DNA of 64,000 nucleotides, taken from Halomonas meridiana (GTDB lineage: Bacteria > Pseudomonadota > Gammaproteobacteria > Pseudomonadales > Halomonadaceae). Every line of letters begins with the position of its first letter. The stretch's first letter is position 1. A program made the translations under genes and the position numbers. Below are positions 51,802-64,000 of the stretch, piece by piece. The stretch lies in NCBI RefSeq assembly GCF_009846525.1, contig NZ_CP024621.1, positions 1 to 64,000 of the forward strand, written 5' to 3'. A model generated the notes under the pieces. That model searched no databases. It worked only from the letters and a program-made list of their open reading frames with translations, and was not told where the DNA came from.

Positions 51802-52971
51802 TCAGCCGCGCTTTGCTGCGGCTTCTAATGCGGCTACCGCCGGTAGCTGTTTGCCCTCGACGTACTCTAGGAACGCGCCGCCGCCGGTAGAGATATAGGA
51901 AACACGGTCGGCAATGGCGTACTTGTCGATAGCGGCCAGGGTATCGCCACCGCCAGCAATCGAAAACGCGCTACTTTCGGCAATGGCAAGAGAGAGTACT
52001 TCGGTGCCTTTGCCAAATTGATCGATCTCAAAAACGCCCACGGGGCCGTTCCACAAAATGGTGCCGGCATCTTTGAGCAGGCTGGCCAAGTGGGCCGCGG
52101 TGTCCGGGCCAATATCCAGAATCATCTCGTTATCAGCGACCTGGTCCACCGGTTTGACTACCGCTTCTGCGGATTCAGAGAACTCCGTGGCCACAACGAC
52201 GTCAGTGGGCAGCGGAATAGAGACTTTCTCCATTAGCGCTTTGGCTTGACCGATCAGGTCGGCTTCGTAGAGCGATTTGCCCACATTATAGCCTGCCGCC
52301 GCGATAAAGGTGTTGGCGATCCCGCCGCCGACGATGAGCTGGTCGCACTTATCGGAGAGGGCGGTCAATACGTCGAGCTTCGTAGAGACTTTGGAGCCGC
52401 CCACAATCGCCGCCATGGGTCGCGCCGGGGTCGCTAAGGCTTTCTCCAGTGCGTCCAGCTCCTGGGCCAGCAGCGGGCCTGCACAGGCGGTGGGCGCAAA
52501 GCGGGCCACGCCGTGGGTGGACGCTTGAGCGCGGTGGGCGGTGCCGAAGGCGTCCATCACGAAGATATCGCACAGCGCGGCGTACTGCTTGGCCAGCGGT
52601 TCGTCGTCTGTCTTCTCGCCGTTATTGAAGCGCACGTTCTCAAGCAGCACCACGTCGCCGTTGCTGAGCGTGGGCGCGGTGTCGAGGTAGTCGTTGATCA
52701 GTTTGACGGGGCTACCCAGCAGCTCGCCAAGGTGTTCGGCCACGGGAGCTAAGGAGAACTCCTCAGCAGGCTCGCCTTCTGTGGGGCGGCCCAGATGGCT
52801 CATGAGCATTACTTTGGCTCCCGCCTTGGCTGCCGCTTGAATGGTCGGCAGTGCGGCGCGCAGGCGGGCATCGCTGGAAACACGGCCGTTTTTGATCGGC
52901 ACGTTCAGGTCTTCACGAATCAGCACGCGCTGCCCTTCCAGGGGCAGGTCGGTCATTTTTTGCACGTTCAT
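51802..52971 (-). CDS. pgk: Phosphoglycerate kinase
   Basis: Pgk makes ATP from 1,3-bisphosphoglycerate. The 389-residue product has [24 protein letters not shown] and the C-terminal [19 protein letters not shown], and normal bacterial length. I start at MNVQKMTD (52971), preceded by GAGGAAACC; the frame stays open 39 codons further, into the end of epd, without similarity. The gap to epd is 59 bases. Confidence 0.97.
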   Translation of the reverse strand: MNVQKMTDLPLEGQRVLIREDLNVPIKNGRVSSDARLRAALPTIQAAAKAGAKVMLMSHLGRPTEGEPAEEFSLAPVAEHLGELLGSPVKLINDYLDTAPTLSNGDVVLLENVRFNNGEKTDDEPLAKQYAALCDIFVMDAFGTAHRAQASTHGVARFAPTACAGPLLAQELDALEKALATPARPMAAIVGGSKVSTKLDVLTALSDKCDQLIVGGGIANTFIAAAGYNVGKSLYEADLIGQAKALMEKVSIPLPTDVVVATEFSESAEAVVKPVDQVADNEMILDIGPDTAAHLASLLKDAGTILWNGPVGVFEIDQFGKGTEVLSLAIAESSAFSIAGGGDTLAAIDKYAIADRVSYISTGGGAFLEYVEGKQLPAVAALEAAAKRG

Positions 52972-53030
52972 GTGAGCGGTTTCCTCGTGTTCAAGCGAAT
53001 GTAAGAGCGCTAGGTAGTGCTGCCCATCAA

Positions 53031-54059
53031 TTAGCGAAACGTTGCCAAGCGCTGGCTGATATCCAGCATGCGGTTGGCAAAGCCCCACTCGTTATCAAAC
53101 CAGCACAGCAGCTTGATCAAGCGTGTGCCAGCCACCCGGGTTTGGGTGGCGTCTAGAATGCCAGAGCGGGGGTCATGATTAAAATCGATCGATGCCATGG
53201 GGGCTTCGGTATAGCCTAGCACCCCTTGTAAGCGCTGCTGGCTGGCGCTGTGTAGCAGCGCGTTCACCTGGGCGGCGCTGGTATCGCGGCGTACGGTCAG
53301 CGCGGCATCCATAGCAGAGACGTTAATGGTGGGTACCCGCACGTGCAGGCACTCAAAACGCCCGGCCAGGCTCGGCATCAGGCGGCTGATACCCACTGCC
53401 AAGCCGGTATCCACCGGCACAATCGACTGCATGGCAGAGCGAGTTAAGCGCAGGTCGGTTTGATGATACGCATCGATCACCGGCTGATCGTTCATCGCTG
53501 AGTGAATCGTGGTGGTGACGCCGTGCTCCAGGCCCAATGCTTCATCCAGCACGGTGAGCAGCGGCACCAAACAGTTCGTGGTGCAGGACGCCGCAGAGAG
53601 GATGCGCTGGGTGGGGGCAAGCTCATGCTCGTTGATGCCCCACACGATGGTGGCATCCACATCGTTTTCAGCGGGCTGGGAGAACAGCAGCCGCTTGGCC
53701 CCAGCCGTTAAGTGCTGCTCGGCGGTGGCGCGATCCTTAAAGCTACCCGAGCACTCCAGCACCAAGTCGATATCCAACTCACCCCAGGGCAGCGCTTGCG
53801 GGTCGCGTTCGCACAGCACGTGGATGCGCTGGCCGTTGACGAGCAAGGCGCTACCATCGTTGTCCACCTCACCTGGGAAGCGTCCGTGGGTAGTGTCGTA
53901 ACGGGTGAGATACGTGATGGTGGCGAGGTCAGATAGCTCATTAATCGCCACCACCTCAAGCTCTGGGTGTTGGCGTTCCACCAGTGCTCTCAGCACGCAC
54001 TGGCCAATGCGTCCATAACCATTGATAGCAATGCGATATTTAGTGGAAGCGTTCGCCAT
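53031..54059 (-). CDS. epd: D-erythrose-4-phosphate dehydrogenase
   Basis: Epd oxidises erythrose 4-phosphate to 4-phosphoerythronate, the first step of pyridoxal phosphate synthesis. The 342-residue GAPDH-family protein has [15 protein letters not shown] and the active-site [14 protein letters not shown]. Blocks such as [29 protein letters not shown] and [12 protein letters not shown] are those of Epd rather than glycolytic GapA. The setting between tkt and pgk is the one known for epd in E. coli. Confidence 0.9.
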   Translation of the reverse strand: MANASTKYRIAINGYGRIGQCVLRALVERQHPELEVVAINELSDLATITYLTRYDTTHGRFPGEVDNDGSALLVNGQRIHVLCERDPQALPWGELDIDLVLECSGSFKDRATAEQHLTAGAKRLLFSQPAENDVDATIVWGINEHELAPTQRILSAASCTTNCLVPLLTVLDEALGLEHGVTTTIHSAMNDQPVIDAYHQTDLRLTRSAMQSIVPVDTGLAVGISRLMPSLAGRFECLHVRVPTINVSAMDAALTVRRDTSAAQVNALLHSASQQRLQGVLGYTEAPMASIDFNHDPRSGILDATQTRVAGTRLIKLLCWFDNEWGFANRMLDISQRLATFR

Positions 54060-54118
54060 GTTGCGATGCGGCTCTTAGAAAAAGTGGCCCGATGATAGCG
54101 TATTTCACCGGGGGTTGC

Positions 54119-54841
54119 TTACCCAGCCCCGATGCCCACTAGCCGCCACGCCAGCGGCAACAGCAGCGCGGTAAAAATACCGGTTAGGCTCATCCCTAGC
54201 GAGGCAAACGCCCCGGCGGTAGGGCTAATATCAAACGCCCGCACGGTGCCAATGGCGTGCCCGTTGAGCCCCAGCGCAAAACCGATGATGCGCTCATCGT
54301 TGATACGTAGCAGCCGAGCCGCCAAGCTAACAAAGGGGATGGTCAGCACGCCGGTCACTAGCAGCGAGCCCATTAACAGCGCCACGTTGCCGCCGAGCTG
54401 TTCGGTGATGCCGATGGCAATAGGCGCGGTCACCGACTTTGCCGCAATGGAGGCCAAAATGTCTGGGCTCGCGCCTAACAGCCAGGCAATGCCCAAGGCA
54501 TAGCAAGCCGCCAAAGCAGCAGCAATAGGCAGGCAGGCGGCTAGCGGTCGCCAGAGTTCACGGATTCGCGGCAGTTGCTGGTAAAGCGGCATACCCAGCG
54601 CCACCGTGGCGGGGCCTAACAGCACGGTTAGCCATGTAGCGCCCTGCTGGTAGGTGGCGTAAGGCAGCCCCAGCAGCGCCAGTATTGCGGCCAAAAGGAG
54701 TGCCGCGATCAAAATAGCGGGCAGCCAGGAGGGCTTACCCAGCCGTATAAAAACTGCGCTGCCCACCAAATAAGCGGCCAGCGTTAGTCCAACGGCCAGT
54801 AAAGGCGTTGCGGTTAAGGTGGGCAGCAGGTTAGTCAGCAT
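54119..54841 (-). CDS. LrgB family membrane protein
   Basis: The 240-residue protein is almost wholly hydrophobic, with about seven helices, and has PATVALGMPLYQQL, AKSVTAPIAIGITEQLGG and LNGHAIGTVRAF, the LrgB signature blocks. LrgB/CidB proteins act with LrgA/CidA in export of small metabolites and control of murein hydrolase activity. It overlaps the lrgA-like gene by 11 bases. Confidence 0.9.
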   Translation of the reverse strand: MLTNLLPTLTATPLLAVGLTLAAYLVGSAVFIRLGKPSWLPAILIAALLLAAILALLGLPYATYQQGATWLTVLLGPATVALGMPLYQQLPRIRELWRPLAACLPIAAALAACYALGIAWLLGASPDILASIAAKSVTAPIAIGITEQLGGNVALLMGSLLVTGVLTIPFVSLAARLLRINDERIIGFALGLNGHAIGTVRAFDISPTAGAFASLGMSLTGIFTALLLPLAWRLVGIGAG

Positions 54842-55184
54842 GGCTGCGTCCCATCAAACGCGTTAGTAACCATAGCGTGGTGAACACGCTGAGCAGCGTG
54901 CCGAATAGCAGGGCGGCCACAATGGCCAGCCATTGGCCCGCCAACTCATCCAGAATAAAGAACACACCCACCACACCCGGCATAATAAGCATAGCCAGAA
55001 GCGCAATCAGCGGTTGGGCAGCGGCAGCAAGGCTGGAGGGCACTCTGCCGATCATAGCGAGGGTGGCGCACAGCAGCAGCATGCCCACCACCCCAGAAGA
55101 GATGGGTAAACCGGAGAAGTGAATGACCACTTCTCCGATCAACCAGTAGCTAATTAGCCATAACAGACCGTTTAGCGCGGGCAT
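54831..55184 (-). CDS. CidA/LrgA family membrane protein
   Basis: The 117-residue protein has four hydrophobic helices and the LrgA-type pattern IHFSGLPISSGVVGMLLL near residue 20 and LIMPGVVGVFFILDEL near 66. LrgA/CidA proteins have been called holin-like. It is translated just ahead of the LrgB-like partner with which it overlaps, and lies 36 bases upstream of the tkt stop, so all may be read from the tkt promoter. Confidence 0.9.
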   Translation of the reverse strand: MPALNGLLWLISYWLIGEVVIHFSGLPISSGVVGMLLLCATLAMIGRVPSSLAAAAQPLIALLAMLIMPGVVGVFFILDELAGQWLAIVAALLFGTLLSVFTTLWLLTRLMGRSHAD

Positions 55185-55220
55185 CGCGATGCCCGCACTG
55201 CGTGACCCGTGAGCGGGGGA

Positions 55221-57212
55221 TTAACCCAGCAGCTCATTGGCTTGTTTAACAATGTTCTCGACGGTAAAGCCGAAGTGCTTGAACAGCTCGCCAGCCGGGG
55301 CCGACTCACCAAAGGTGGTCATGCCAATCACGCGGCCATCGAGACCAACGTATTTGTACCAGTAGTCGGCATGGCCGGCTTCGATGGCAATACGCTTGGT
55401 GACGGCTTTGGGTAGCACGCTTTCACGGTAGTCAGCGTCTTGGCCGTTAAAACGGTAAGCGGACGGCATGGAGACTACGCGCACGGCTTTACCCTGCTGC
55501 TCCAGCTCGGCCGCGGCGTCCATCGCCAGGGAGACTTCGGAACCCGTGGCAATCAGGATCAGCTCTGGGGTGCCTTCGCTATCTTTCAGCACATAGCCAC
55601 CGCGCTGGATAGACGCGAGCTGGGCCTTGGTACGCGGCTGGTGCGGCAGGTTCTGGCGCGAGAGTACCAGCGCCGTCGGGCCAGAGTGGCGCTTAATCGC
55701 GGCATCCCAGGAAGCGGCGGTCTCCACGGCGTCACAGGGGCGCCACGTGTTCAGGTTCGGCGTGGTGCGCAGGCTGGTGAGCTGCTCGATCGGCTGGTGC
55801 GTCGGGCCATCTTCACCCAGGCCAATAGAGTCGTGGGTAAACACGTAAATAGCCTGCTGACCCATCAGCGCCGCCATACGCACGGCGTTGCGCATGTACT
55901 CCATAAAGATCAGGAAGGTGGCGCCGTACGGCACGAAACCGCCGTGCAGAGCGATACCGTTCATCACCGCGCCCATGCCGAATTCACGCACCCCGTAGTG
56001 CAGGTAGTTGCCGCTGGCATCGTCAGGGGTGATCGCTTTCGCGCCCTTCCAGAAGGTCAGGTTAGACGGCGCTAGGTCAGCGCTGCCGCCGAGCAGTTCC
56101 GGCATTTGCGGGCCAATTACGTTCAGCGCTTCAAACGACGCTTTACGCGAGGCAATGCTTTCACCTTTCTCTTGGGCCTGCTGGATCAGCGCTTCAGTCG
56201 CCAGCTCCGTGGGCAGCTGCGCTTTCATGCGGCGCTTGAATTCACGCGCTTCTTCCGGGAAGGCTTCAGTGTAGCGAGCGAAGCGGCCTTCCCACTCTTG
56301 TTGGCGCGTTTTACCAGCGTCGCGGGCATCCCAGGCGGAGTAAATCGGCTCGGGGATATGGAAAGGCGCGTGCTCCCAGCCCAACTGTTTACGTGCCAGG
56401 GCCACTTCGTCGTCACCCAGCGGTGCGCCGTGAGCTTCTTCTTTGCCCTGCTTGTTGGGGGCACCAAAACCGATAATGGTTTTGCAGATGATCAGGCTAG
56501 GCTTGTCGTCATGGCTCTTCGCCAGCTCAATGGCCGCCTTGATCTCGTCAGGCTTGTGACCGTCGACGTTCGGTACCACGTGCCAGCCGTAGGACTCAAA
56601 GCGCTTGGCGGTGTCGTCGGTGAACCAGCCTTCGACTTCGCCATCGATAGAGATGCCGTTGTCGTCGTAAAGGGCTATCAGTTTGCCCAACTGCTGAGTG
56701 CCCGCCAGGGACGCCGCTTCGTGGGAGATACCCTCCATCAAGCAGCCATCGCCCAAGAAACACCAGGTGTGGTGGTCAACGATGGTATGGCCGGGGCGGT
56801 TGAACTGCGCGGCCAGGGTTTTCTCGGCAATCGCGAAACCCACTGCGTTGGCAAAGCCTTGGCCCAGCGGGCCGGTAGTGGTTTCGATGCCGGGGGCGTA
56901 GCCAAACTCTGGGTGGCCAGCGGTGGGCGAGTGCAGCTGGCGGAAGTTTTGCAGCTGTTCCAGGCTCAGCTCATAGCCGCTTAGGTGTAAAAGCGAGTAG
57001 AGCAGCATGGAGCCGTGACCATTCGACAGCACGAACCGATCACGATCGGCCCACTTGGGGTCTTCGGGGTTGTGCTTGAGGTAGTCATTCCACAGCACCT
57101 CGGCAATATCAGCCATACCCATGGGGGCGCCAGGGTGGCCGGATTTGGCCTTCTGAACAGCATCCATGGAAAGGGCGCGAATGGCATTGGCCAGCTCAAA
57201 ACGGGACGGCAT
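55221..57212 (-). CDS. tkt: Transketolase
   Basis: Transketolase moves two-carbon units in the pentose phosphate pathway with thiamine diphosphate. The 663-residue product has [19 protein letters not shown] near residue 23, the ThDP-binding [18 protein letters not shown] near 155, and [14 protein letters not shown] near 470. Length is normal. It is divergent from metK. The erythrose 4-phosphate that it makes is the substrate of epd, encoded 1.2 kb downstream. Confidence 0.97.
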   Translation of the reverse strand: MPSRFELANAIRALSMDAVQKAKSGHPGAPMGMADIAEVLWNDYLKHNPEDPKWADRDRFVLSNGHGSMLLYSLLHLSGYELSLEQLQNFRQLHSPTAGHPEFGYAPGIETTTGPLGQGFANAVGFAIAEKTLAAQFNRPGHTIVDHHTWCFLGDGCLMEGISHEAASLAGTQQLGKLIALYDDNGISIDGEVEGWFTDDTAKRFESYGWHVVPNVDGHKPDEIKAAIELAKSHDDKPSLIICKTIIGFGAPNKQGKEEAHGAPLGDDEVALARKQLGWEHAPFHIPEPIYSAWDARDAGKTRQQEWEGRFARYTEAFPEEAREFKRRMKAQLPTELATEALIQQAQEKGESIASRKASFEALNVIGPQMPELLGGSADLAPSNLTFWKGAKAITPDDASGNYLHYGVREFGMGAVMNGIALHGGFVPYGATFLIFMEYMRNAVRMAALMGQQAIYVFTHDSIGLGEDGPTHQPIEQLTSLRTTPNLNTWRPCDAVETAASWDAAIKRHSGPTALVLSRQNLPHQPRTKAQLASIQRGGYVLKDSEGTPELILIATGSEVSLAMDAAAELEQQGKAVRVVSMPSAYRFNGQDADYRESVLPKAVTKRIAIEAGHADYWYKYVGLDGRVIGMTTFGESAPAGELFKHFGFTVENIVKQANELLG

Positions 57213-57458
57213 GGGGGTGCTCCTCGCCTGAAAACGGAAAGAATAAAGGCGCTATTGTCGCTGACTTCCCCGGCGGCGGCAAATTCTCAGGGGCACGTTG
57301 TGGGAAGAACTTGCAACAGCGTGTAGACTCTGGCTCCCGAAGTGGTGGTGAAAGTGATGGTGCCGCTTCTTTATACGGGCAGGGGACTTCCTGCCATGAT
57401 TTCCTGCTGATGCTGCGGTCATAACAGAGCAGCCGTCATACAGAGGGTCGAGTGCGCG
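57213..57458. other. tkt-metK divergent intergenic region
   Basis: The 246-base gap should hold the promoters of both genes. I looked for a SAM- or SAH-type riboswitch ahead of metK and found no recognisable core. GGGCAGGGGACTTCCTGCC at 57379-57397 could form a small hairpin. Nothing else stands out. Confidence 0.4.
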
Positions 57459-58679
57459 ATGAGCGAATATTCCCTGTTTACCTCCGAGTCCGTTTCCGAA
57501 GGCCATCCCGATAAGATTGCCGACCAGATTTCAGACGCGGTGTTAGATGCCATTATCGCCCGGGATAAACAGGCCCGCGTTGCCTGTGAAACGATGGTGA
57601 AGACGGGCGTTGCCATTATTGCCGGTGAGATCACCACCTCCGCGTGGGTGGATCTAGAGACGCTGGTGCGTGATGTGATTACCGATATCGGCTACACCTC
57701 TTCTCAGGTGGGCTTCGACGGTGCCACGTGCGGCGTCATCAACCTGATTGGCAAGCAGAGTGTCGATATTGCTCAGGGCGTTGATCGTACCAAGCCGGAA
57801 GACCAAGGCGCGGGCGACCAGGGCCTGATGTTTGGCTACGCCACGAACGAAACCGATTCGTTCATGCCAGCGCCGATCCACTACTCGCACCGTTTGGTCG
57901 AGCGTCAGGCGGAGTTGCGTAAAAACGGCCTGCTGCCGTGGCTGCGTCCGGATGCCAAGAGCCAGGTCACTTTCCGCTATAACGCTGAAGGCCAACCGTG
58001 TGGCGTGGATGCGATTGTCCTGTCGACTCAGCACGACCCGGAAATCGATCAAGAAGACCTGCGCAAAATGATTAAGCGTGAAGTCATTGAGCAGGTGATT
58101 CCCGCTGAGTGGTTGGATGCCAATACCCAGTACCACATCAACCCGACCGGCAAGTTCGTGATTGGCGGCCCGGTGGGCGACTGTGGCCTGACCGGTCGTA
58201 AGATCATCGTCGATACCTACGGCGGCATGGCGCGCCACGGTGGCGGCGCGTTCTCGGGCAAAGATCCGTCGAAAGTAGACCGCAGCGCCGCGTACGCTGG
58301 CCGCTATGTGGCGAAAAACGTCGTAGCAGCGGGCTTGGCGGACAAGTGCGAGATTCAGGTCTCCTACGCCATTGGCGTGGCCGAGCCTACCTCGGTGTCT
58401 ATCGACACCTTCGGTACTGGCAAAATCGACGACGCGAAAATCGTTGGGCTGGTGCGCGAGCACTTCGATTTGCGCCCCTACGCAATCACCAAGATGCTCG
58501 ACCTGCTGCATCCGATGTATCGCCTCACGTCTGCGTATGGCCACTTTGGCCGCGAGCCGTTTGAGCACAGCTACAGCTGGGTAGACGACAAAGGCGAAAC
58601 GCATACCGAGACGTTTACAGCCTTCCCGTGGGAAAAAACTGACAAAGCAGACGCGCTGCGTCAGGCCGCTGGCCTATAA
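57459..58679 (+). CDS. metK: S-adenosylmethionine synthase
   Basis: MetK makes SAM from methionine and ATP. The 406-residue product, a little longer than E. coli's 384, has [20 protein letters not shown] near the N-terminus, [16 protein letters not shown] with the ATP loop, and [19 protein letters not shown] at 57459 has CAGAGGG upstream. A terminator follows at 58717. Confidence 0.97.
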   Translation: MSEYSLFTSESVSEGHPDKIADQISDAVLDAIIARDKQARVACETMVKTGVAIIAGEITTSAWVDLETLVRDVITDIGYTSSQVGFDGATCGVINLIGKQSVDIAQGVDRTKPEDQGAGDQGLMFGYATNETDSFMPAPIHYSHRLVERQAELRKNGLLPWLRPDAKSQVTFRYNAEGQPCGVDAIVLSTQHDPEIDQEDLRKMIKREVIEQVIPAEWLDANTQYHINPTGKFVIGGPVGDCGLTGRKIIVDTYGGMARHGGGAFSGKDPSKVDRSAAYAGRYVAKNVVAAGLADKCEIQVSYAIGVAEPTSVSIDTFGTGKIDDAKIVGLVREHFDLRPYAITKMLDLLHPMYRLTSAYGHFGREPFEHSYSWVDDKGETHTETFTAFPWEKTDKADALRQAAGL

Positions 58680-58713
58680 GCTTCCCGCAAGCGCAATGAG
58701 CGTCATGGGTTAG

Positions 58714-61499
<2,786 letters not shown>

Positions 61500-61639
61500 A
61501 TCTCCTCCTTGATAGACGCGGTGGTGCCAACATGAGCCGAATTGAAGGTCGACCGTGGAATCTTTCATTAGCCGCTGCGCGGCGAAGCAGCGAGAATACC
61601 CTAAATAATGATCACGTTACCGCACTGCGAGGATAAACC

Positions 61640-62479
61640 ATGAGCAGCCAAGAGCATCCGTTAGGTATTAGCTTTGAATTCTTTCCGCCCAACACCGATG
61701 CCGGTCGGGAGAAGCTAATTCACGTGCGTGATGAGCTGGCCGCTCGTAACCCGCGTTTCTTCTCGGTCACCTACGGCGCGGGTGGCTCCACCCAGGCGCG
61801 CACTCGGGATATCGTGCGCACCGTTAGCCAAAGTGGCATCACCACGGCGCCGCACCTCTCCTGCATCGGCAGCGAAAAGGCCCAGCTCCGTGATCTGCTG
61901 GCGCAGTACCGCGAAGAGGGCGTCGATAGCCTAGTGGCCCTGCGCGGTGACATGCCCTCCGGGATGGCCAGTATTGGCGAGCTACGCTACGCCAATGAAT
62001 TGGTCGAGTTCATTCGTAATGAGACAGGCGACCACTTCGACATCGCGGTCGCGGCGTATCCGGAATCTCATCCACAGGCCCCCAGCCTCGATAAGGATGT
62101 GGAAAACTTTGCCCGCAAGATGAATGCGGGGGCCAATATGGCGATTACCCAGTACTTCTTTACCGCCGATGCCTACTTCCACTTCGTTGATAAAGCGCGT
62201 GCGCTGGGCGTCGAGCAGCCGATCATTCCCGGCATCATGCCGATCACCAACTACACCAAGCTGGCGCGGTTTTCCGATGCCTGCGGCGCGGAAATTCCCC
62301 GCTGGATTCGCAAGCAGTTAGAAGCCTACGGCGATGACAGCGACGCCATTGCCGCCTTTGGTACCGATGTAGTGACTCGTCTGTGCGAGCGGCTACTGGA
62401 CGGAGGCGCGCCGGGCCTGCACTTCTACACGCTGAACCAGGCAGCCCCGGTTTTGAAGGTGGTGGATAACCTGAGCTAA
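61640..62479 (+). CDS. metF: Methylenetetrahydrofolate reductase
   Basis: MetF reduces 5,10-methylene-THF to 5-methyl-THF with FAD, giving the methyl group for methionine. The 279-residue TIM-barrel protein has ISFEFFPPNTDAGREKL, SVTYGAGGSTQARTRD, LVALRGDMP and GANMAITQYFFTAD. Length is normal for bacterial MetF. It lies 3 kb from metK, another gene of the same cycle. Confidence 0.96.
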   Translation: MSSQEHPLGISFEFFPPNTDAGREKLIHVRDELAARNPRFFSVTYGAGGSTQARTRDIVRTVSQSGITTAPHLSCIGSEKAQLRDLLAQYREEGVDSLVALRGDMPSGMASIGELRYANELVEFIRNETGDHFDIAVAAYPESHPQAPSLDKDVENFARKMNAGANMAITQYFFTADAYFHFVDKARALGVEQPIIPGIMPITNYTKLARFSDACGAEIPRWIRKQLEAYGDDSDAIAAFGTDVVTRLCERLLDGGAPGLHFYTLNQAAPVLKVVDNLS

Positions 62480-62499
62480 CGCTTTTGCCTGCTGATCAT

Positions 62500-62533
62500 A
62501 CCGGCCTGCATCCTTGATGCAGGCCGGTTTTTT
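62500..62533 (+). terminator. Rho-independent terminator after metF
   Basis: ACCGGCCTGCATC (62500-62512) pairs with GATGCAGGCCGGT (62516-62528), followed by a T-run. Confidence 0.92.
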
Positions 62534-62626
62534 ATGGGTCTCTAACAGGTTTTTAGCGCTTTGTGGCGCTCAGTAAGCGCCGTATGATGCCTGCTCTTTT
62601 TGCGCTTTGAGAAGGAGCACCACACG

Positions 62627-63838
62627 ATGTGGTTGATCACTGCCATGTTCGCATTCACCTACCTGGGCATGGCAGTGGGCCGCTTGCCTGGCCTGCAGGT
62701 CGACCGCTCTTGGATGGCCCTCGCGGCGGCGTGTGTCTTGCTGGTGACCGGCACCGTTCAGCTGGAGGAGATTGCCAGCCATATCGACATCGGCGCGCTG
62801 GTGCTGCTGATGGCGCTCATGCTGGTCTCGGCCCAGTTTGGCTTTTCAGGGGTGTATCACCAGCTGTCAGAGTGGATGGCCCGGCATGCGGAACAGCCTA
62901 ACAAACTGCTGCTCGGCGTAGTGCTGTTGGGCGGCGTGCTATCGGCGCTGTTGGTCAATGACATTGTCGCCTTTGCGCTGACGCCGCTGCTGTGCCAGAC
63001 GCTGCTGGCGCGAGGGTTAGACCCTCGGCCGTTCTTGTTGGCCCTGGCGATGTCCTGCAACGCAGGCTCGGCGGCGAGCCTAATCGGCAACCCGCAAAAT
63101 ATTCTGATTGGTCAGGCGGGCGACTTAGCGTTTTGGGATTACACCCTGCAAGCCGCCGTTCCTGCGCTGGTCGCGCTGATGACAACCTACAGCGTCATCT
63201 GGCTCGCTTGGCGGCGGCGCTGGTGGCTCAGTGGCCCCGCTTCGGTGCCATTGGCAACGGCGCCTGTGGCAGAAAGCCTTCGCTATAAGCCACTGTTGGC
63301 TGCTGTTGCCTTGTTGGTGCTGTTCTCGACACCGCTCCCCCGCGAATGGTCGGCGCTGGCCGTGGCGCTGGTGTTGATGATGTCGCGCCGCGTGGCCAGC
63401 CACCGCTACACACACGCCGTCGACTGGAATCTGCTTCTGCTGTTTGTGGGCCTATTTATCGTCACGGGGAGTGTGGCATCGCTGCCAGAGGCTAGCGCGG
63501 TCGTGAATCGTCTGGTCGGTGAAGGCGGGCTGCCCAGCGATGCGTGGAGTATCGCGGGTATGTCGCTGGTGGCCAGTAACGTGATTGGCAATGTCCCTTT
63601 TGTGGTGCTGCTGTTGGGGTTATTCCCTGCACTGTCAGAGTCCACCCTCGTCATGCTGGCGGTCATGTCGACTCTGGCCGGGAACCTACTGTTGATCGGC
63701 AGCGTGGTAAACCTGATTGTGGCAGAAGGCGCGAAGCGTCAAGGGGTCCACCTTGGGTTTATAGAGTTCGCTAAAGTGGGTGTGCCGGTCACCCTGCTAT
63801 CGATGCTGGCCGCAGCGCTCTGGTTCACGCTGGGCTGA
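62627..63838 (+). CDS. Anion permease of the ArsB/NhaD-SLC13 type
   Basis: The 403-residue protein has about eleven helices and two halves with related motifs: LLVNDIVAFALTPLL and AASLIGNPQNILIGQ in the first, VASNVIGNVPFVVLLL and LAGNLLLIGSVVNLIVAEGA in the second. This is the pattern of the ion transporter superfamily that includes ArsB, NhaD and SLC13. The substrate could be a dicarboxylate, sulfate, arsenite or sodium; the sequence does not decide. ATG at 62627 follows GAAGGAG. Confidence 0.85.
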   Translation: MWLITAMFAFTYLGMAVGRLPGLQVDRSWMALAAACVLLVTGTVQLEEIASHIDIGALVLLMALMLVSAQFGFSGVYHQLSEWMARHAEQPNKLLLGVVLLGGVLSALLVNDIVAFALTPLLCQTLLARGLDPRPFLLALAMSCNAGSAASLIGNPQNILIGQAGDLAFWDYTLQAAVPALVALMTTYSVIWLAWRRRWWLSGPASVPLATAPVAESLRYKPLLAAVALLVLFSTPLPREWSALAVALVLMMSRRVASHRYTHAVDWNLLLLFVGLFIVTGSVASLPEASAVVNRLVGEGGLPSDAWSIAGMSLVASNVIGNVPFVVLLLGLFPALSESTLVMLAVMSTLAGNLLLIGSVVNLIVAEGAKRQGVHLGFIEFAKVGVPVTLLSMLAAALWFTLG

Positions 63839-63857
63839 GCGCCATCCGCTAGGCGAA

Positions 63858-63887
63858 TAAAAAAGCCGGAACCTTTCGGTTCCGGCT
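63858..63887 (-). terminator. Terminator for a minus-strand gene at the window end
   Basis: AGCCGGAACC and GGTTCCGGCT form a 10-bp stem with a TTTC loop. The run of A on its left becomes a T-run on the minus strand, so it works best for transcripts coming from the right. Confidence 0.7.
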
Positions 63888-63941
63888 GTTGCGTGGGTGG
63901 TACGCGGTTTTGCGTAGCGTGGCTCTGGTAAACGTAACGGT

Positions 63942-64000
63942 TTAGGTAGCGTTTGCCGTTGCCTTGCCTTTGCCTCCGTGCTGCTTGCGCTGCATGAGGA
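63942..64000 (-). CDS. C-terminal end of a minus-strand gene (partial)
   Basis: On the minus strand an open frame enters from the right edge and ends with MQRKQHGGKGKATANAT and a stop at 63942. A good minus-strand terminator lies 55 bases further on, which supports a real gene end. The fragment is too short to identify. Confidence 0.4.
   Translation of the reverse strand, partial: LMQRKQHGGKGKATANAT

Noticed and set aside
56106..56984. A 292-codon open frame antisense to tkt
   Set aside because: It is fully inside tkt, with no ribosome-binding site or domain to support it.
57213..57458. A SAM or SAH riboswitch ahead of metK
   Set aside because: No core motif of the riboswitch classes I know is visible; only a weak hairpin is present.
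57654..58604. A 316-codon open frame antisense to metK
   Set aside because: metK is certain on the other strand; long antisense frames are common in GC-rich coding DNA, and the translation has no known motif.

Overview
The window is a chromosomal origin-proximal segment of a halophilic gammaproteobacterium, most likely a member of the Halomonadaceae (Halomonas or Vreelandella). The reasons are the 16S rRNA sequence, the order dnaA-dnaN-recF-gyrB followed by gmhB and glyS-glyQ, and acidic, moderately GC-rich coding. I see no insertion sequence, prophage, CRISPR array, tRNA gene or foreign island. Nearly everything is housekeeping.

Layout. 1-6.5 kb: edge of the replication origin (two DnaA boxes and a dnaA promoter), then dnaA, dnaN, recF and gyrB. 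6.5-10.4 kb: gmhB and the glyQ-glyS pair, on the minus strand. 10.4-21.8 kb: a lipopolysaccharide inner-core cluster with alternating strands (hldD, waaF, an OpgB-like phosphoglycerol transferase, four glycosyltransferase-type genes, kdkA, an OpsX-like heptosyltransferase, hldE, waaA). 21.7-30.4 kb: rpiA, ilvA, a 32-residue membrane protein, fau, 6S RNA, zapA, ygfB, pepP, ubiH and ubiI. 30.4-40.6 kb: ctpA, envC and gpmI (minus), a YibN-type rhodanese, secB, rsmE, a CvfB-like protein, gshB, algH and ruvX, then pyrB facing them. 40.6-46.2 kb: a complete rRNA operon (16S-23S-5S) with two promoters and no tRNA in the spacer. 46.2-50.6 kb: dgt, a NERD protein, a YciH/SUI1 factor, a HAD phosphatase, an acidic exported protein and a phasin-like protein. 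50.6-57.2 kb: fba, pgk, epd, lrgB, lrgA and tkt (minus). 57.4-63.9 kb: metK, ligB, an AEC permease, metF and an anion permease. The last 60 bases hold the tail of a minus-strand gene.

How the parts work together. Five perfect 16-bp parS palindromes (four between 3.3 and 7.2 kb, one at 15.8 kb) mark this as the ParB-loading region for segregation of the new origin. Three of the five lie inside genes, where they encode an F-H-V-K peptide. The lipopolysaccharide genes supply nearly the whole ADP-heptose route (GmhB, HldE, HldD; GmhA not seen) and an inner core that looks like the Haemophilus type: a single Kdo added by WaaA, phosphorylated by KdkA, then extended by an OpsX-like heptosyltransferase and WaaF. 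The tkt-epd-pgk-fba block joins the pentose phosphate pathway, glycolysis and vitamin B6 precursor supply; metK and metF belong to one-carbon and methionine metabolism.

No clearly new defence or mobile system is visible. The most interesting items are the parS sites inside genes, the overlapping divergent starts of kdkA and opsX, the tRNA-less rRNA spacer with a long hairpin, the tiny membrane protein downstream of ilvA, the exported acidic protein, LigB with a signal peptide, and pyrB turned around without pyrR or pyrI.
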